A stretch of DNA of 64,000 nucleotides from Flavobacterium frigoris PS1. Lineage in GTDB: Bacteria; Bacteroidota; Bacteroidia; Flavobacteriales; Flavobacteriaceae. Location: assembly GCF_000252125.1 (NCBI RefSeq), contig NZ_AHKF01000008.1, positions 1 to 64,000 on the forward strand, given 5' to 3'. The translations under genes and the position numbers were made by a program. This document shows, one piece after another, positions 35,406 through 45,550 of this stretch (within the stretch, counting starts at the first letter, position 1; every line of letters starts with the position of its first letter). The notes below the pieces were generated by a model. It searched no databases. It saw only the letters and a program-made list of their open reading frames with translations, and had not been told where the DNA came from.

Positions 35406-36620
35406 TTATATCGTACTCGAATTTATTAGTTTTCTTTTATTAGTGAGTTTCAAACTAAAACTAATACTTACCCAAAAAAGTATTAAAAATGCTAAATTAT
35501 TGAATTGGTTGTGTGATATTTCCATAATCAAATATAAAATAATCACTATCATGTACTTACGATCTCCTTTTTTATATAAATTCAAAATTGCCCAAAGAGC
35601 CAAACTATAGAAAGAAATTAGAAGTACGAAACCACCTTTCAGTAGCAGATGTGTGACACCATAATGCGCCACATTTGCTCCCAAATTTAAAGGAGTATCT
35701 ACATCTTTCCAAAACCCAAATGTATGAGTTCCTCCAGCTCCTCTGCCAATCAAAAATTCCGTAAAGGTATATTCATCAAATAAATCAAAAATTTCAGAAT
35801 TTCTTCCTCCACTCACGTCCTTATCTTCATTAAATCGAGAATACAAGTAGTCTGATTTCTCTTTAAGCACCTCATTATCTGAAAATGATCCTATATTCAA
35901 AAAAGTTACAATTACAAGAATGAGAATTATCACAATTTTAAATGACATCTTTTTCTGAAGCAAAAAAACTAAAAGGAAAGCTACAATCGGTATCATAAAC
36001 ATTCCCCGCGTTGCAGTTACTATACCAAAAAAAACCAACATTAGATTACCCACAATTACAGCGATTCTTACGTGCAATTTAAAATCAAATATAAAAGGAA
36101 GTAATAAAGGTGCAAATAGTAAAGGGTAAAACATTGCCTTCTCATTTACTCCGTTATCTGCTATTAAGCTTCTAGTTATATCAGCCGAAATATTAGCATA
36201 TTTAAAAAAAACAAATAAAGTAAAGGGGATGAAAACAATTAAAAGCTTTGCCATGAATTCAGGAATCTTGCTTTTAAAACTGTAAAAAGCAGCATCAGAA
36301 TTAAAAAACACGACCATAAACACAAAGCTCCATGATAGTATATCACCTAGGATATATTTTCCATAGTTACCTAATAAAAGACCCCTTAGAAAAAAAATTA
36401 TAAAAATTATAAAGAACCACCGTAATACAGAAAGCGATTTACCTTTTTTCAAGCCAAAATATAAAACATATATTCCTAGAATTGGAGTAACAGCATATTG
36501 AATATATCTTAAACCAGGAATTAAAAAATCGAAATACGATGTAACCAGTGATAGTCCTATTAAGAATAGGATAATTTGTACTGTTTTTCGCTCGGCTTTC
36601 ATGAGGTATAAATTCTGCAT
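35406..36620 (-). CDS. O-antigen polymerase (Wzy) of block B
   Basis: A 404-residue integral membrane protein with about ten to eleven hydrophobic segments and a larger loop around residues 260-320 containing RFNEDKDVSGGRNSEIF and LIGRGAGGTHTFG. This large periplasmic loop with Arg and Gly residues is typical of the Wzy/WaaL O-antigen ligase-polymerase superfamily. It overlaps the upstream GT4 gene by one base and is followed by a GT2 gene 15 bases on. As the only such protein in block B it most likely polymerises the repeat unit flipped by the Wzx at 37923-39293. Ligase activity cannot be excluded. Confidence 0.75.
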   Translation of the reverse strand: MQNLYLMKAERKTVQIILFLIGLSLVTSYFDFLIPGLRYIQYAVTPILGIYVLYFGLKKGKSLSVLRWFFIIFIIFFLRGLLLGNYGKYILGDILSWSFVFMVVFFNSDAAFYSFKSKIPEFMAKLLIVFIPFTLFVFFKYANISADITRSLIADNGVNEKAMFYPLLFAPLLLPFIFDFKLHVRIAVIVGNLMLVFFGIVTATRGMFMIPIVAFLLVFLLQKKMSFKIVIILILVIVTFLNIGSFSDNEVLKEKSDYLYSRFNEDKDVSGGRNSEIFDLFDEYTFTEFLIGRGAGGTHTFGFWKDVDTPLNLGANVAHYGVTHLLLKGGFVLLISFYSLALWAILNLYKKGDRKYMIVIILYLIMEISHNQFNNLAFLILFWVSISFSLKLTNKRKLINSSTI

Positions 36621-37930
36621 CAGTAAATTATTTTATCTTTTACTGATTGATTGATTAAATCATTATAGTTAGAAATTGCAGCTTTATACGAAAAAGTTCT
36701 TATAGCCATTTCTCTACATTGTTTTGACATCTCCATTTCCATTTCATTATCCATCGTTAAAATTCTAAATAAATTTTGAGCTAAAGAATGGGAGTCATAT
36801 AATTCAGATAAATACCCTGTAATCCCACTATTTATTAGGTCAACAGCGACTCCAACGTTAAATGCCACAACAGGAGTTCCACACATAACAGCTTGATTTA
36901 CCATTAATGGTCCTGAATCTTCAACGGAAGTTGATAAAAAAACTGAAGACGCTTGATATGCATTAATTAGCTTTTCTTCATTTAACAAAGAATGGTGATA
37001 TATTGGAATTTCTATATTCGAAAACAGGTTAGTTGTTACATTTCCAGCAATTAAAATCGCATAATTATCTAAGTGAATTCCCTTTTCTAAAAAAATATTT
37101 TGCAAAATCCTGATCCCTTCTAAGAAATACTTTATCCCTTTTCTAGTATTGTTAATATTTGAGGCGCCATAAAAAATCAATTTTTTATCGGAAGGAATAG
37201 AAAAATATTGTTTGGCATAGTCTCGATCTGCTACTGAAAATTTTTTTTCATCAATAGGAAAGAGTATTTTATGAATTGTATTACTTTTAAATACAGCTGC
37301 ATTTTTAGCCCTGTTAAAATCCATAATTGAACACGTTATCAATTCTAAATTCAATGGAATATTTAACTTTTTGGTCGCTAAATTCGCTTCAGCTTTACTC
37401 TTTAAAAAAGATAATTTAATGGCCGGACAGTTAGAACACGAAGAATGAAAACCTTCACAATCCCAAGGATAGTGACATCCACCTGTGAGTGGCGCGTTGT
37501 CCATCATAATCCAGAATATTTTTGCTTTTGTAATTGCTGCCAGTTCATTAATCATTTTTGAATTGACAAATCCCGTTATCCAATGTAAAAATATTACATC
37601 AGGAACAAAAGGAACAGCATTTAATATTTCTTTAGTAGAAATTTCGGATAAATTATCGTTGAGTTTAAAAAAAAAGTATTTATCTTTAAATATAAAGTAG
37701 CGATTTAGCACATACTTAATCCTACCTTTCTGTTTAGAAATAAATTTTACAAAAACATTGTCTTTTTTCTTTGCAAAAATTATCACATTATTATTTTCTA
37801 CATTAGATTCTTTAACTAAAAGACGAGAGTCATAACCTTCATTATTAAACATTTCATTAAATATAAGAGATGCTTTTCCAGCCCCCCCCATATCCGTAAA
37901 AGCCAAATTCAAAATTTTAATTTTACGCAT
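36620..37930 (-). CDS. GT4 glycosyltransferase with Cys-rich motif
   Basis: A family 4 transferase of about 436 residues. I use the internal ATG at 37930 (MRKIKILNLAFTDMGGAGKA), which reduces the overlap with wzx to eight bases and gives a normal GT-B start; the ATG at 37951 adds seven residues. A distinctive motif GGCHYPWDCEGFHSSCSNC (about 150-168) matches the colanic-acid WcaC-like subgroup. The donor site is SSVFLSTSVEDSGPLMVNQA near 350. It would transfer a hexose to the block B repeat unit. Wzx lies upstream and Wzy directly downstream with a one-base overlap. Confidence 0.82.
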   Translation of the reverse strand: MRKIKILNLAFTDMGGAGKASLIFNEMFNNEGYDSRLLVKESNVENNNVIIFAKKKDNVFVKFISKQKGRIKYVLNRYFIFKDKYFFFKLNDNLSEISTKEILNAVPFVPDVIFLHWITGFVNSKMINELAAITKAKIFWIMMDNAPLTGGCHYPWDCEGFHSSCSNCPAIKLSFLKSKAEANLATKKLNIPLNLELITCSIMDFNRAKNAAVFKSNTIHKILFPIDEKKFSVADRDYAKQYFSIPSDKKLIFYGASNINNTRKGIKYFLEGIRILQNIFLEKGIHLDNYAILIAGNVTTNLFSNIEIPIYHHSLLNEEKLINAYQASSVFLSTSVEDSGPLMVNQAVMCGTPVVAFNVGVAVDLINSGITGYLSELYDSHSLAQNLFRILTMDNEMEMEMSKQCREMAIRTFSYKAAISNYNDLINQSVKDKIIY

Positions 37931-39293
37931 TCCAAATTCCTTTTGCACCATTAAAAATTAATTTCTTGTATTGTATTGGATAAATAAATGCTCCTAATAA
38001 GCTTACAATTATGTTAGCGATAAATATTCCGTTTAATCCTATTTCTTTTCCTAAAAAAATTGCCAGGGGTATATTTAGTAAAGCTGAAAAGATTCCAATA
38101 AAGAGTTGTAACTTAATTTTTCCAATCCCATTTAAAAAAGTGCTAAAAATACTGTTCCATGTATTTATTAGAGTCCATATTAGCACAAGAATTGACATCC
38201 AAAAGCTAATAACTACATTCTCACCTACCCATAAAGGATAAATCCAACTTGAAATAAAAAGCATAATTAAGCCTACCAAAACCAATACCCCCCAAAATTT
38301 AAAAAGTTTTTTCATTATATTTCTAATCCATCTATTGTCATTGTTGACCGATGCTTCTGTAAAAGCACTCCAAAATGGTGAAATAACAATTGAGAATAAC
38401 ATCATCAACACACTAAAATATTTAAAAGCAATATTGAAAGAAGTAACCTCTTTAGGTCCATAAAGTTGCGAAATAATTATGTTGTTTGTTTGGTATAATA
38501 AAATCGCAGCGATTTGAATTATGAAAAATTTTATTCCTAGTCCAAATAAACTCGGAATAACTTTTAAATCAATACTTTTATAGGAAGGTCTATACTCTTT
38601 ATATGTACCACTAAAAAAAATAAAAGTTGAAATTATAAGAATTATGACTGGAGCAATACTTATAACAAAGCCTAAATATAAAAGTGAACTTACCGTACTT
38701 TTTAAAAGGAAAAACACAAAAGCTAATGAAAGTATATTGCCTAATAAGGTTAAAAATGCAGCTAAAGCTGGCCTTTGATCTGCGATGAGAATTGTAGTAA
38801 TTAGTTTAAAAACGAAGTTTAATCCAAAAAACGAGAAAATAATAATTGCTAATAATTTTAATTCGTAAGATGAAACAATAGTTTGACTTACGTTTAGAAT
38901 TAAATTCCAATCGATATAATTGCTTAAAGGAATAAAAATCCCGATTAAAACAATAATGATAATAGATAGTATAAAATATGTTGTGCTTACGAATTTTCGG
39001 GCTAAAGCAACATTATTTTGAGCTAAGGCTTCTGCAAATTTATTTCTAAGACCATTTCCAAAACCAATATCAAAAAAAGAAAACCAAGCAATTAGGGAAC
39101 TTAATGTCACCCATATACCATATTTGACTGTGTCAAGATAATTAATTGTTAAACTAACCATTAACAGCCCTATAACTATATTAGCTCCGCGAATAAACAC
39201 CGATGCTAAAATATTTTTTTTAGCTTGAACGCTACGTTTATTGCCTGCATCAAGCTTTAGAAGCTTATTAAAATCTATCATACTAAACATCAT
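37923..39293 (-). CDS. wzx: Polysaccharide flippase Wzx (second)
   Basis: A 456-residue membrane protein of the MATE-like/PST flippase fold with about twelve hydrophobic segments. The N-terminus has SVFIRGANIVIGLLMVSLTINYL, and NGLRNKFAEALAQNN follows near residue 79. It flips undecaprenyl-linked repeat units. It overlaps the WecE gene by eleven bases; Met5 at 39281 would remove the overlap. It shows no obvious similarity to the other Wzx of the window. Its place after wecB, wecC, wecD and wecE copies the order of the enterobacterial common antigen operon, where wzxE follows wecE. Confidence 0.88.
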   Translation of the reverse strand: MMFSMIDFNKLLKLDAGNKRSVQAKKNILASVFIRGANIVIGLLMVSLTINYLDTVKYGIWVTLSSLIAWFSFFDIGFGNGLRNKFAEALAQNNVALARKFVSTTYFILSIIIIVLIGIFIPLSNYIDWNLILNVSQTIVSSYELKLLAIIIFSFFGLNFVFKLITTILIADQRPALAAFLTLLGNILSLAFVFFLLKSTVSSLLYLGFVISIAPVIILIISTFIFFSGTYKEYRPSYKSIDLKVIPSLFGLGIKFFIIQIAAILLYQTNNIIISQLYGPKEVTSFNIAFKYFSVLMMLFSIVISPFWSAFTEASVNNDNRWIRNIMKKLFKFWGVLVLVGLIMLFISSWIYPLWVGENVVISFWMSILVLIWTLINTWNSIFSTFLNGIGKIKLQLFIGIFSALLNIPLAIFLGKEIGLNGIFIANIIVSLLGAFIYPIQYKKLIFNGAKGIWNA

Positions 39294-40407
39294 AAAAATC
39301 CAAAATACAATTAGTTATTTTTATTAGATCCACTTCTGCTAACTCATAAAACATTGGTAATCTTAAAAGCCTATCTGTATATTTATCAGCCTCCTCCAAA
39401 ACAGGACGTTCTGAAAAATGTTCTAAATAATATTGGCTTTTATGCAAGCTCAAATAATGAAATACACTATAAATTCCATTATCTTTCAAGGTTTGAATAA
39501 GGCGATTTCTTTCCTCAATAGAATTACAGACAATGAAAAACATATGTGCATTGCAGGTAGCATACGAAGGAATTTCTGGTAGCGAAATTTTATCTTTCAA
39601 AGGTTTTAGTTTATCAAAATAGCTATTCCACAATGAAATTCTTTTCAATTGAATATCATTGATATTCTCTAATTGTGCATATAAAAATGCGGCAGTTGTT
39701 TCAGATGGCAAAAATGAAGACCCAATGTCTACCCAACCATATTTATTGACCTCTCCTCTAAAAAAAGAGGCTCTATTTGTTCCTTTTTCCCAAATAATTT
39801 CGGCCCGTTCAACAAATCTCTCATCGTTAATTCCTAACAAACCACCCTCTCCTGCAATTATATTTTTTGTTTCATGAAAAGAAAAAGCTGATAAATGACC
39901 TATAGTACCCAACGGTCTTCCTTTATAAAAACTATCAATAGCTTGAGCGGCATCTTCAACAACAAATAAATTGTACTTGCTTGCCAATTCCATTATTGGA
40001 TCCATATCAACTGCAACACCAGCATAGTGGACCGGCACAATTACTTTCGTTTTATCTGTAATTAAAGCTTCTAATTTTGTGACATCTAAATTAGGAGTAT
40101 CCCTTTCTGAATCTGCAAATATAACTTTAGCACCTTGCCTTATAAATGCTATAGCCGTGGACACAAAAGTATAAGATGGAATTATTACTTCATCACCCGG
40201 TTTTATATCTAATAATATTGCACACATTTCAAGTGCATCGGTACATGAGGTTGTTAAAAGTGTTTTTTTAAACCCGTACTTTTCCTCAAAAAAATGTTGA
40301 CATTTTTTTGTATATTTTCCATTTCCGGATAATTTACCTGTATAAACGGCATCATACATATAATGCGCTTCCTTTCCTGTTAGATATGGTTTGTTAAATG
40401 GTATCAT
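39283..40407 (-). CDS. wecE: dTDP-4-amino-4,6-dideoxygalactose transaminase
   Basis: WecE/RffA-type PLP aminotransferase, 374 residues, the same length class as E. coli WecE. The match is close throughout: MIPFNKPYLTG start, SGNGKYTKKCQ, LLDIKPGDEVIIPSYTFVST, VPVHYAGVA, VVEDAAQA and SFHETKN with PLP Lys181. It converts dTDP-4-keto-6-deoxyglucose to dTDP-4-amino-4,6-dideoxygalactose (thomosamine). WecD (next gene upstream) then acetylates it to dTDP-Fuc4NAc. The start overlaps the end of wecD by 14 bases. The reaction needs RmlA and RmlB products, and rmlA just upstream is a pseudogene, so the precursor must come from elsewhere in the genome. Confidence 0.92.
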   Translation of the reverse strand: MIPFNKPYLTGKEAHYMYDAVYTGKLSGNGKYTKKCQHFFEEKYGFKKTLLTTSCTDALEMCAILLDIKPGDEVIIPSYTFVSTAIAFIRQGAKVIFADSERDTPNLDVTKLEALITDKTKVIVPVHYAGVAVDMDPIMELASKYNLFVVEDAAQAIDSFYKGRPLGTIGHLSAFSFHETKNIIAGEGGLLGINDERFVERAEIIWEKGTNRASFFRGEVNKYGWVDIGSSFLPSETTAAFLYAQLENINDIQLKRISLWNSYFDKLKPLKDKISLPEIPSYATCNAHMFFIVCNSIEERNRLIQTLKDNGIYSVFHYLSLHKSQYYLEHFSERPVLEEADKYTDRLLRLPMFYELAEVDLIKITNCILDFYDV

Positions 40408-41107
40408 GATTCCAGTGATGATAAATATTAGTTAATGATTTTTCTTTGAATCCAGTTGCGAGGTAAAGTCCATTCGCAGGTAAGTTGTCTACTTGTGTAA
40501 CAACTTGTATTTTATTAAATCCCCTTTTTTTAGCTTCAATAATTGTGTTTAAAATAATCTCTTTTGCAATTCCTTTACCTCTGTAATTTTTATCTACTGC
40601 AACAAGAGAAATATCCGCCAATTGATCATCTTTTTTTGATAGAGTTGCGAAACCTACGACTTTATTGTCAAGATATTTTACAATGATTTCTTGGGCTAAT
40701 TTTTTATTTATAGAATTGTCAATCCATTCTTTATAGAGCTTTGAATATTCATTATTCCTGAAATTTTCATCAATATTAAACCTAGAGTATTCACCACTTT
40801 GCAGTGTGAGATCTAAAATATCATCATAATTTTTTCTATTATGTTGATAGTATTCAATTTTATTTACATTAGCATCTTTATTTATACTTAAAAACCCACT
40901 TATATCTTCGTTAATATATACTACCTTCTTATCCATTAACTTAAAATCTAAATTATTAAGTTGACTAAATATATAGACTAAATCATACTCTTGTGAAATA
41001 TATCTAAATTGATTTAGACAATACTTATCATTTTGATTTATAGTGCATCTTCCAATTTTGAGTTTAAAAAATTGGCTATCCCAATCTAATTTTTCTATAA
41101 AAATCAT
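40394..41107 (-). CDS. wecD: dTDP-fucosamine acetyltransferase (WecD-like GNAT)
   Basis: A 237-residue GNAT acetyltransferase. The N-terminus LDWDSQFFKLKIGR resembles the WENAFFG start of WecD. A central WecD-like segment YSRFNIDENFRNNEYSKLYKEW follows (about 103-124), and the acetyl-CoA binding motif DKNYRGKGIAKEI lies near 171. The C-terminus carries QVDNLPANGLYLATGF. WecD makes dTDP-Fuc4NAc from the WecE product. It overlaps wecE by 14 bases. Upstream is the decayed rfbA (rffH) copy. The identity rests on similarity of layout with WecD plus its place beside wecE. Confidence 0.85.
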   Translation of the reverse strand: MIFIEKLDWDSQFFKLKIGRCTINQNDKYCLNQFRYISQEYDLVYIFSQLNNLDFKLMDKKVVYINEDISGFLSINKDANVNKIEYYQHNRKNYDDILDLTLQSGEYSRFNIDENFRNNEYSKLYKEWIDNSINKKLAQEIIVKYLDNKVVGFATLSKKDDQLADISLVAVDKNYRGKGIAKEIILNTIIEAKKRGFNKIQVVTQVDNLPANGLYLATGFKEKSLTNIYHHWNHDTI

Positions 41108-41218
41108 TTTTAATAATTTAATTGCCTGCTATTAACCCAAAAAAAATCATAACAAGCTAATTTCTAGACATAATTTCAGTATTTTTTCTAAATTTAAACC
41201 ATAACTACTTCTAATTAA

Positions 41219-41960
41219 TCAGGAAGCTATTTCTATTAATTGACCTTTATCAATATATTTCATTTTAAACGCAACTTTTTCTAAACAGGCAATTTTCAAT
41301 CCTATCCCTTTCTCAACAACCCTCACAAGTTCTAAAGCTTCAGTTAAAGCTCCATGCGTTGGAGTATCCAACCATGCATATCCCCTTTAAAAATTTGCAT
41401 TTTTAACTTATTTTGCTCTAAATAAGACTGATTTACATATGTGATTTCCAATTCTCCTCTATGTGATGGTTTTACATTTTTTGCGATTTGAGCTACAGAA
41501 TTTGGATATTATACAAGCCTAGCACTGCATAATTAAATTTAGGATTTTCAAGCTTTTCCTCCATATTTAAAACATTTGCATTTTCATAAAACTCAGCCAC
41601 CCCATATCTTTTGCGATCAAGCATAAAACTGCCAAAAACTATTGACTTATTCTCTTTTTAAAGCTTTTAATGCATCTTTCAAAAGACTTTGTAACCCTGC
41701 GCCATAGAAAATATTAACTGCTAAAATTAGGCAAACATAATCCCCTCCAATAATAACTGCTTGTGCCACAGCATCGGGTAAAGGTTGTTGTGCATATTCA
41801 AATATAATTCCTAATTGACTTCCATTTTTTAATGATTTTTGAAAACTTGGCAATCCTGCAGTTCTTTATGTTGCGATAAAGGGTACTTTTTAACAAATGA
41901 TTAATTTTCCATTCTGAAGTAGCAAAGGGATATATTTTTGATTTATTAATCTGTTTTATT
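41219..41960 (-). pseudogene. Decayed glucose-1-phosphate thymidylyltransferase (rfbA/rffH)
   Basis: Remnant of RmlA broken into several frames. Reading along the minus strand: 41853-41647 gives PSFQKSLKNGSQLGIIFEYAQ... with LILAVNIFYGAG (the DN of a normal GDNIFYG site is lost to AVN). A frameshift leads to 41655-41493 (GSFMLDRKRYGVAEF, LENPKFNYAVLGLY, then TAG). A second shift leads to 41502-41344 (VAQIAKNVKPSHRGELEIT, YVNQSYLEQNKL, then TAA), and a third to 41377-41219 (AWLDTPTHGALTEALELVR, LKIACLEKVAF, then TGA). The 5' part up to about 41960 holds only weak remnants. It fills the gap between wecC and wecD, the place of rffG-rffH in the common antigen operon. Confidence 0.9.
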
Positions 41961-41982
41961 TTTTGAATTTCACATTTAATTT

Positions 41983-43194
41983 TTAATTCCGTACCCCACA
42001 AAAATCCAATACCATTTTATCATCTGCAATATCAAGTGATTTAAACTCATTGTGCGCTACTAAGAACACAACAATGTCCGCCTTTTCAACAGCAATTTTA
42101 TAATCTGATATTTTAAATACATGATGGTCTTCAATGTTGGGTTCAACAATATAATACTCTTCATCGTTTGCATCTTGCATCACTCTTTGTGCTATATATT
42201 TGGCAGGAGATTCCCTTAAATCATCAATATTGGGCTTGAACGCCAATCCCATTATCGCTACACTAGCTTTCCTTCCTTCTTTAATTTGAAATTCTAATTT
42301 AGCCGTTTTTACCTGCTCCGCACACCAAAAAGATTTGTAATTATTTATTTCTCTAGCTGATGCAATGATTTTAGATTCCATAGGATAATCAGCAACAATA
42401 AAATAAGGATCAACCGCTATACAGTGGCCACCAACACCACAACCAGGCTGTAATATGTTAACCCGTGGATGCTTGTTTGCTAATTTGATCAACTCCCATA
42501 CATTTATATCCGCTTTTGCACAAATCAAAGACAACTCATTTGCGAAGGCTATCTGTACATCACGTGACGAATTTTCAGTAAGCTTACACATTTCAGCTGT
42601 ACGTGCATTGGTAGCATGTAACTCCCCTTTAACAAACTGACGATAAAAATCAATTGATTTCTGAGTTGAAGCTTCGTCAACTCCACCAATCACTCTATCA
42701 TTATGCACTAACTCATACATTACGTTCCCTGGCAATACTCTTTCCGGACAATAAGCTAAATGTATTTTTCCTTTTAATTCAGGCCTTTCATTGAAAATGA
42801 AATTCATCATTTTTTCTGTGGTTCCAATAGGTGAAGTTGATTCAATGATATACAAATCTCCTTCTTTCAAAAGTGGTAAAATTGCTACAGTAGCTGCTTG
42901 AACAAATGAAATATCCGGTTCGTTTCTTTGCTTAAAAGGAGTTGGCACCACAATTAAATACACATCGGCTTTAACTGGCTCGGTAGCAGCTTTTAGAAAT
43001 CCAGCTGCGACTGCTTTTGCGACTGCTTCATCTAAACTCGGCTCTATAATATGTATTTTCCCTGCATTTATTGTGTCTACAACTTTTTGATTGACATCAA
43101 CACCATGAACAGAAATTCCATTATTGGCTATTAAGGCAGAAGTGGGTAAACCAATATATCCTAATCCTACAGTTACTACTTTTTGATTATTCAT
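41983..43194 (-). CDS. wecC: UDP-N-acetyl-D-mannosamine dehydrogenase
   Basis: NAD-dependent dehydrogenase of 403 residues that oxidises UDP-ManNAc to UDP-ManNAcA in two steps. The N-terminus has TVGLGYIGLPTS, then VPTPFKQRNEPDI (about 83-95), ESTSPIGTT, and the catalytic cysteine in GCGVGGHCIAVDPYF (Cys258). GLAFKPNIDDLRESPA follows in the C-terminal nucleotide-sugar domain. It lies three bases after wecB, so they form one unit. The C-terminal domain is complete despite the adjacent pseudogene. A UDP-GlcNAc dehydrogenase (WbpA) is the main alternative, but wecB next door favours ManNAc. Confidence 0.92.
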   Translation of the reverse strand: MNNQKVVTVGLGYIGLPTSALIANNGISVHGVDVNQKVVDTINAGKIHIIEPSLDEAVAKAVAAGFLKAATEPVKADVYLIVVPTPFKQRNEPDISFVQAATVAILPLLKEGDLYIIESTSPIGTTEKMMNFIFNERPELKGKIHLAYCPERVLPGNVMYELVHNDRVIGGVDEASTQKSIDFYRQFVKGELHATNARTAEMCKLTENSSRDVQIAFANELSLICAKADINVWELIKLANKHPRVNILQPGCGVGGHCIAVDPYFIVADYPMESKIIASAREINNYKSFWCAEQVKTAKLEFQIKEGRKASVAIMGLAFKPNIDDLRESPAKYIAQRVMQDANDEEYYIVEPNIEDHHVFKISDYKIAVEKADIVVFLVAHNEFKSLDIADDKMVLDFCGVRN

Positions 43195-43197
43195 AAT

Positions 43198-44316
43198 TTA
43201 AATTTCTTTGATATAATTCACTATTCTTTCACAGGCTTTGCCGTCTCCATAAGGGTTGTGCAATGCACTCATTTGTTGGTAACGCACTTTGTTATTCAAC
43301 AAACTATTACATTCGAGAACGATTTTATTTTTATCGGTACCCACCAAAATAACCGTTCCGGCCTCAACTGCTTCTGGTCTTTCCGTGGTATCTCTCATAA
43401 CCAAAACTGGTTTTCCTAAACTTGGAGCCTCTTCCTGTACACCACCGCTATCAGTGATTATCAAAGTAGATTGATTCATCAACCAAACAAATGCGGGGTA
43501 AGCCAAAGGAGCTATTAATTTAATATTAGCTACACCACCTAAAATATCATAAACAGGCCCTTTTACATTTGGGTTCAAATGCACCGGATATACAATCTGA
43601 ACATCCGGATTTGAAACAGCAATTTCTTTAAGGGCCGCACAGATATTGATAAAACCGTCTCCATGGTTTTCTCTACGGTGTCCCGTTACTAAAATGATAC
43701 GTTTTGTAAAATCCAATTCCTTTTTCAAGAATTCTATTTCATCATTTTGAATTGCAGCTACTCTGTCGGCACTATCTAAAAGAGCATCTATTACCGTATT
43801 TCCAGTAATCAAAATCGAAGAATCTAAAACATTCTCTTTCAACAAATTTTCTTTAGAGGTAATTGTTGGAGCAAAATGAATATCAGCAACTCTGCCGGTA
43901 ACTTGTCTGTTTATTTCTTCAGGAAAAGGTGAATATTTATCATGTGTACGCAAACCCGCTTCCACATGACACACTTTTGCTCCAGAATAGAAAGCAGCAA
44001 TACTTGTTGCCATCGTCGTGGTAGTATCACCATGAACGTAAACATAGTCTGGTTTAAACTCCTCTAAAATAGGCTTTAATCCCAAAATAATATCTGAAGT
44101 CAACGTATATAAATTCTGGTTGGGTTTCATTAAGTCCAAATCATAATCGGGAATGATTTTAAAAAACTCCAATACCTGATCCAACATTTCTCTGTGTTGT
44201 GCAGTTACACAAACTCGGGTGTCAAATAATTCCTTGTTCTTATTAAACTCTTTCACCAAAGGTGCCATTTTTATAGCCTCAGGACGAGTTCCAAATACTA
44301 TTAAATTTTTTACCAT
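43198..44316 (-). CDS. wecB: UDP-N-acetylglucosamine 2-epimerase (non-hydrolysing)
   Basis: A 372-residue enzyme that converts UDP-GlcNAc to UDP-ManNAc. The N-terminus has [15 protein letters not shown], then [12 protein letters not shown] (about 38-49), [11 protein letters not shown] and HVEAGLRT (about 117-124), with the [17 protein letters not shown] motif near 286. These are the standard marks of non-hydrolysing 2-epimerases. Its product feeds wecC three bases downstream. It is separated from gmd by a 123-base gap holding no gene. The gene heads a run wecB, wecC, (rfbA remnant), wecD, wecE, wzx that copies the enterobacterial common antigen order. Confidence 0.95.
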   Translation of the reverse strand: MVKNLIVFGTRPEAIKMAPLVKEFNKNKELFDTRVCVTAQHREMLDQVLEFFKIIPDYDLDLMKPNQNLYTLTSDIILGLKPILEEFKPDYVYVHGDTTTTMATSIAAFYSGAKVCHVEAGLRTHDKYSPFPEEINRQVTGRVADIHFAPTITSKENLLKENVLDSSILITGNTVIDALLDSADRVAAIQNDEIEFLKKELDFTKRIILVTGHRRENHGDGFINICAALKEIAVSNPDVQIVYPVHLNPNVKGPVYDILGGVANIKLIAPLAYPAFVWLMNQSTLIITDSGGVQEEAPSLGKPVLVMRDTTERPEAVEAGTVILVGTDKNKIVLECNSLLNNKVRYQQMSALHNPYGDGKACERIVNYIKEI

Positions 44317-44439
44317 CTTAATTTATGATCATTTAACTTTATAAAATTCAATTGCCTTTATCAATGTAACAGAAAAGACATTATTTACTCAAATAATTTA
44401 ATGTCGGATAGCCACAGTCTTTGAAATACTATTTTAAAA

Positions 44440-45528
44440 CTAATATAATTTCAAATCGCTCACAACCATCTCTTTAACCATAGCCGTTAAGTCATACTGA
44501 GGTTTCCATCCCAATTGTGTTTTTGACTTTGTAGGGTCACCAATCAATAAATCCACTTCAGTAGGACGGTAATATTCTGGATCTACCCTAAGTACAACCG
44601 TACCTATCGCGATCTGATATAAAGGATTAGAACAAGCAACCACGGTAGCTGTCTCTTTTTCTTGTTCGCCATCAAAACGCAATGAAACACCTACCTCAGC
44701 AAAAGCCATGATAACGAAATCTCTAATATACGTAGTCACACCTGTAGCAATTACATAATCTTCTGGCACATCTTGTTGTAAAATACGCCACATGGCCTCT
44801 ACATAATCCTTAGCATGTCCCCAGTCTCTTTGAGAATTCAAGTTTCCTAAGTACAAACAATCTTGTTTTCCTTTAGCAATAGCAGCTACTGCCATGGTGA
44901 TTTTACGTGTTACAAAAGTCTCACCACGTCGTGGAGATTCGTGATTGAAAAGAATACCATTACAAGCAAACATATTATAGGCCTCACGGTAGTTTTTAGT
45001 AATCCAAAAACCATAAATTTTAGCCGCTCCATACGGTGAACGAGGATAGAAAGGAGAGTTCTCGTCATAAAAACCTGCTGCATTTTTATTTTCTGCCAAT
45101 CCTCCATACAATTCAGAAGTAGAAGCTTGATACACTCTTGTTTTCTTTGTTAAACCTAAAATTCTAACCGCCTCAAGAATTCTCAAGGTTCCTAGTCCAT
45201 CCACATTAGCAACATATTCTGGAGAATCAAAAGACACTTTTACATGTGACATCGCACCTAAATTATAGATTTCATCAGGCTGTACTTCCTGTATAATTCG
45301 TATAATATTAGTAGAATCAGTCAAATCACCATAATGCAATTTAAAATTAACATGCACTTCATGTTGATCTTGATAGATATGATCGATACGTTGCGTATTA
45401 AAAGATGACGCACGGCGTTTTACACCATGAACCATATACCCTTTTTCTAATAATAATTCTGCTAAATACGATCCATCTTGACCTGTAATTCCTGTTACTA
45501 ATGCTACTTTTTGTGGTGTGTTATCCAT
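44440..45528 (-). CDS. gmd: GDP-mannose 4,6-dehydratase
   Basis: A 362-residue SDR enzyme of typical length, converting GDP-mannose to GDP-4-keto-6-deoxymannose. It has [19 protein letters not shown] for NADP binding, [20 protein letters not shown] (about 128-134) and the catalytic YGAAK. The [16 protein letters not shown] motif that contacts the substrate is present. It is the first committed step towards GDP-L-fucose; fcl lies next to it upstream. Between gmd and fcl there is a heptad-repeat element rather than an overlap, which is unusual because gmd and fcl are often directly adjacent. Confidence 0.96.
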   Translation of the reverse strand: MDNTPQKVALVTGITGQDGSYLAELLLEKGYMVHGVKRRASSFNTQRIDHIYQDQHEVHVNFKLHYGDLTDSTNIIRIIQEVQPDEIYNLGAMSHVKVSFDSPEYVANVDGLGTLRILEAVRILGLTKKTRVYQASTSELYGGLAENKNAAGFYDENSPFYPRSPYGAAKIYGFWITKNYREAYNMFACNGILFNHESPRRGETFVTRKITMAVAAIAKGKQDCLYLGNLNSQRDWGHAKDYVEAMWRILQQDVPEDYVIATGVTTYIRDFVIMAFAEVGVSLRFDGEQEKETATVVACSNPLYQIAIGTVVLRVDPEYYRPTEVDLLIGDPTKSKTQLGWKPQYDLTAMVKEMVVSDLKLY

Positions 45529-45550
45529 GATATTATTGCTTATTATTCAT

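Noticed and set aside
37931..37951. Seven-residue N-terminal extension of the Cys-rich GT4 gene
   Set aside because: Starting at 37930 gives the typical GT-B start and reduces the overlap with wzx from 29 to 8 bases.
41798..42001. 67-codon open frame on the minus strand beside wecC
   Set aside because: It overlaps the rfbA remnant in another frame, and its translation matches only scraps of the decayed gene. It is treated as part of the pseudogene region, not as a gene.
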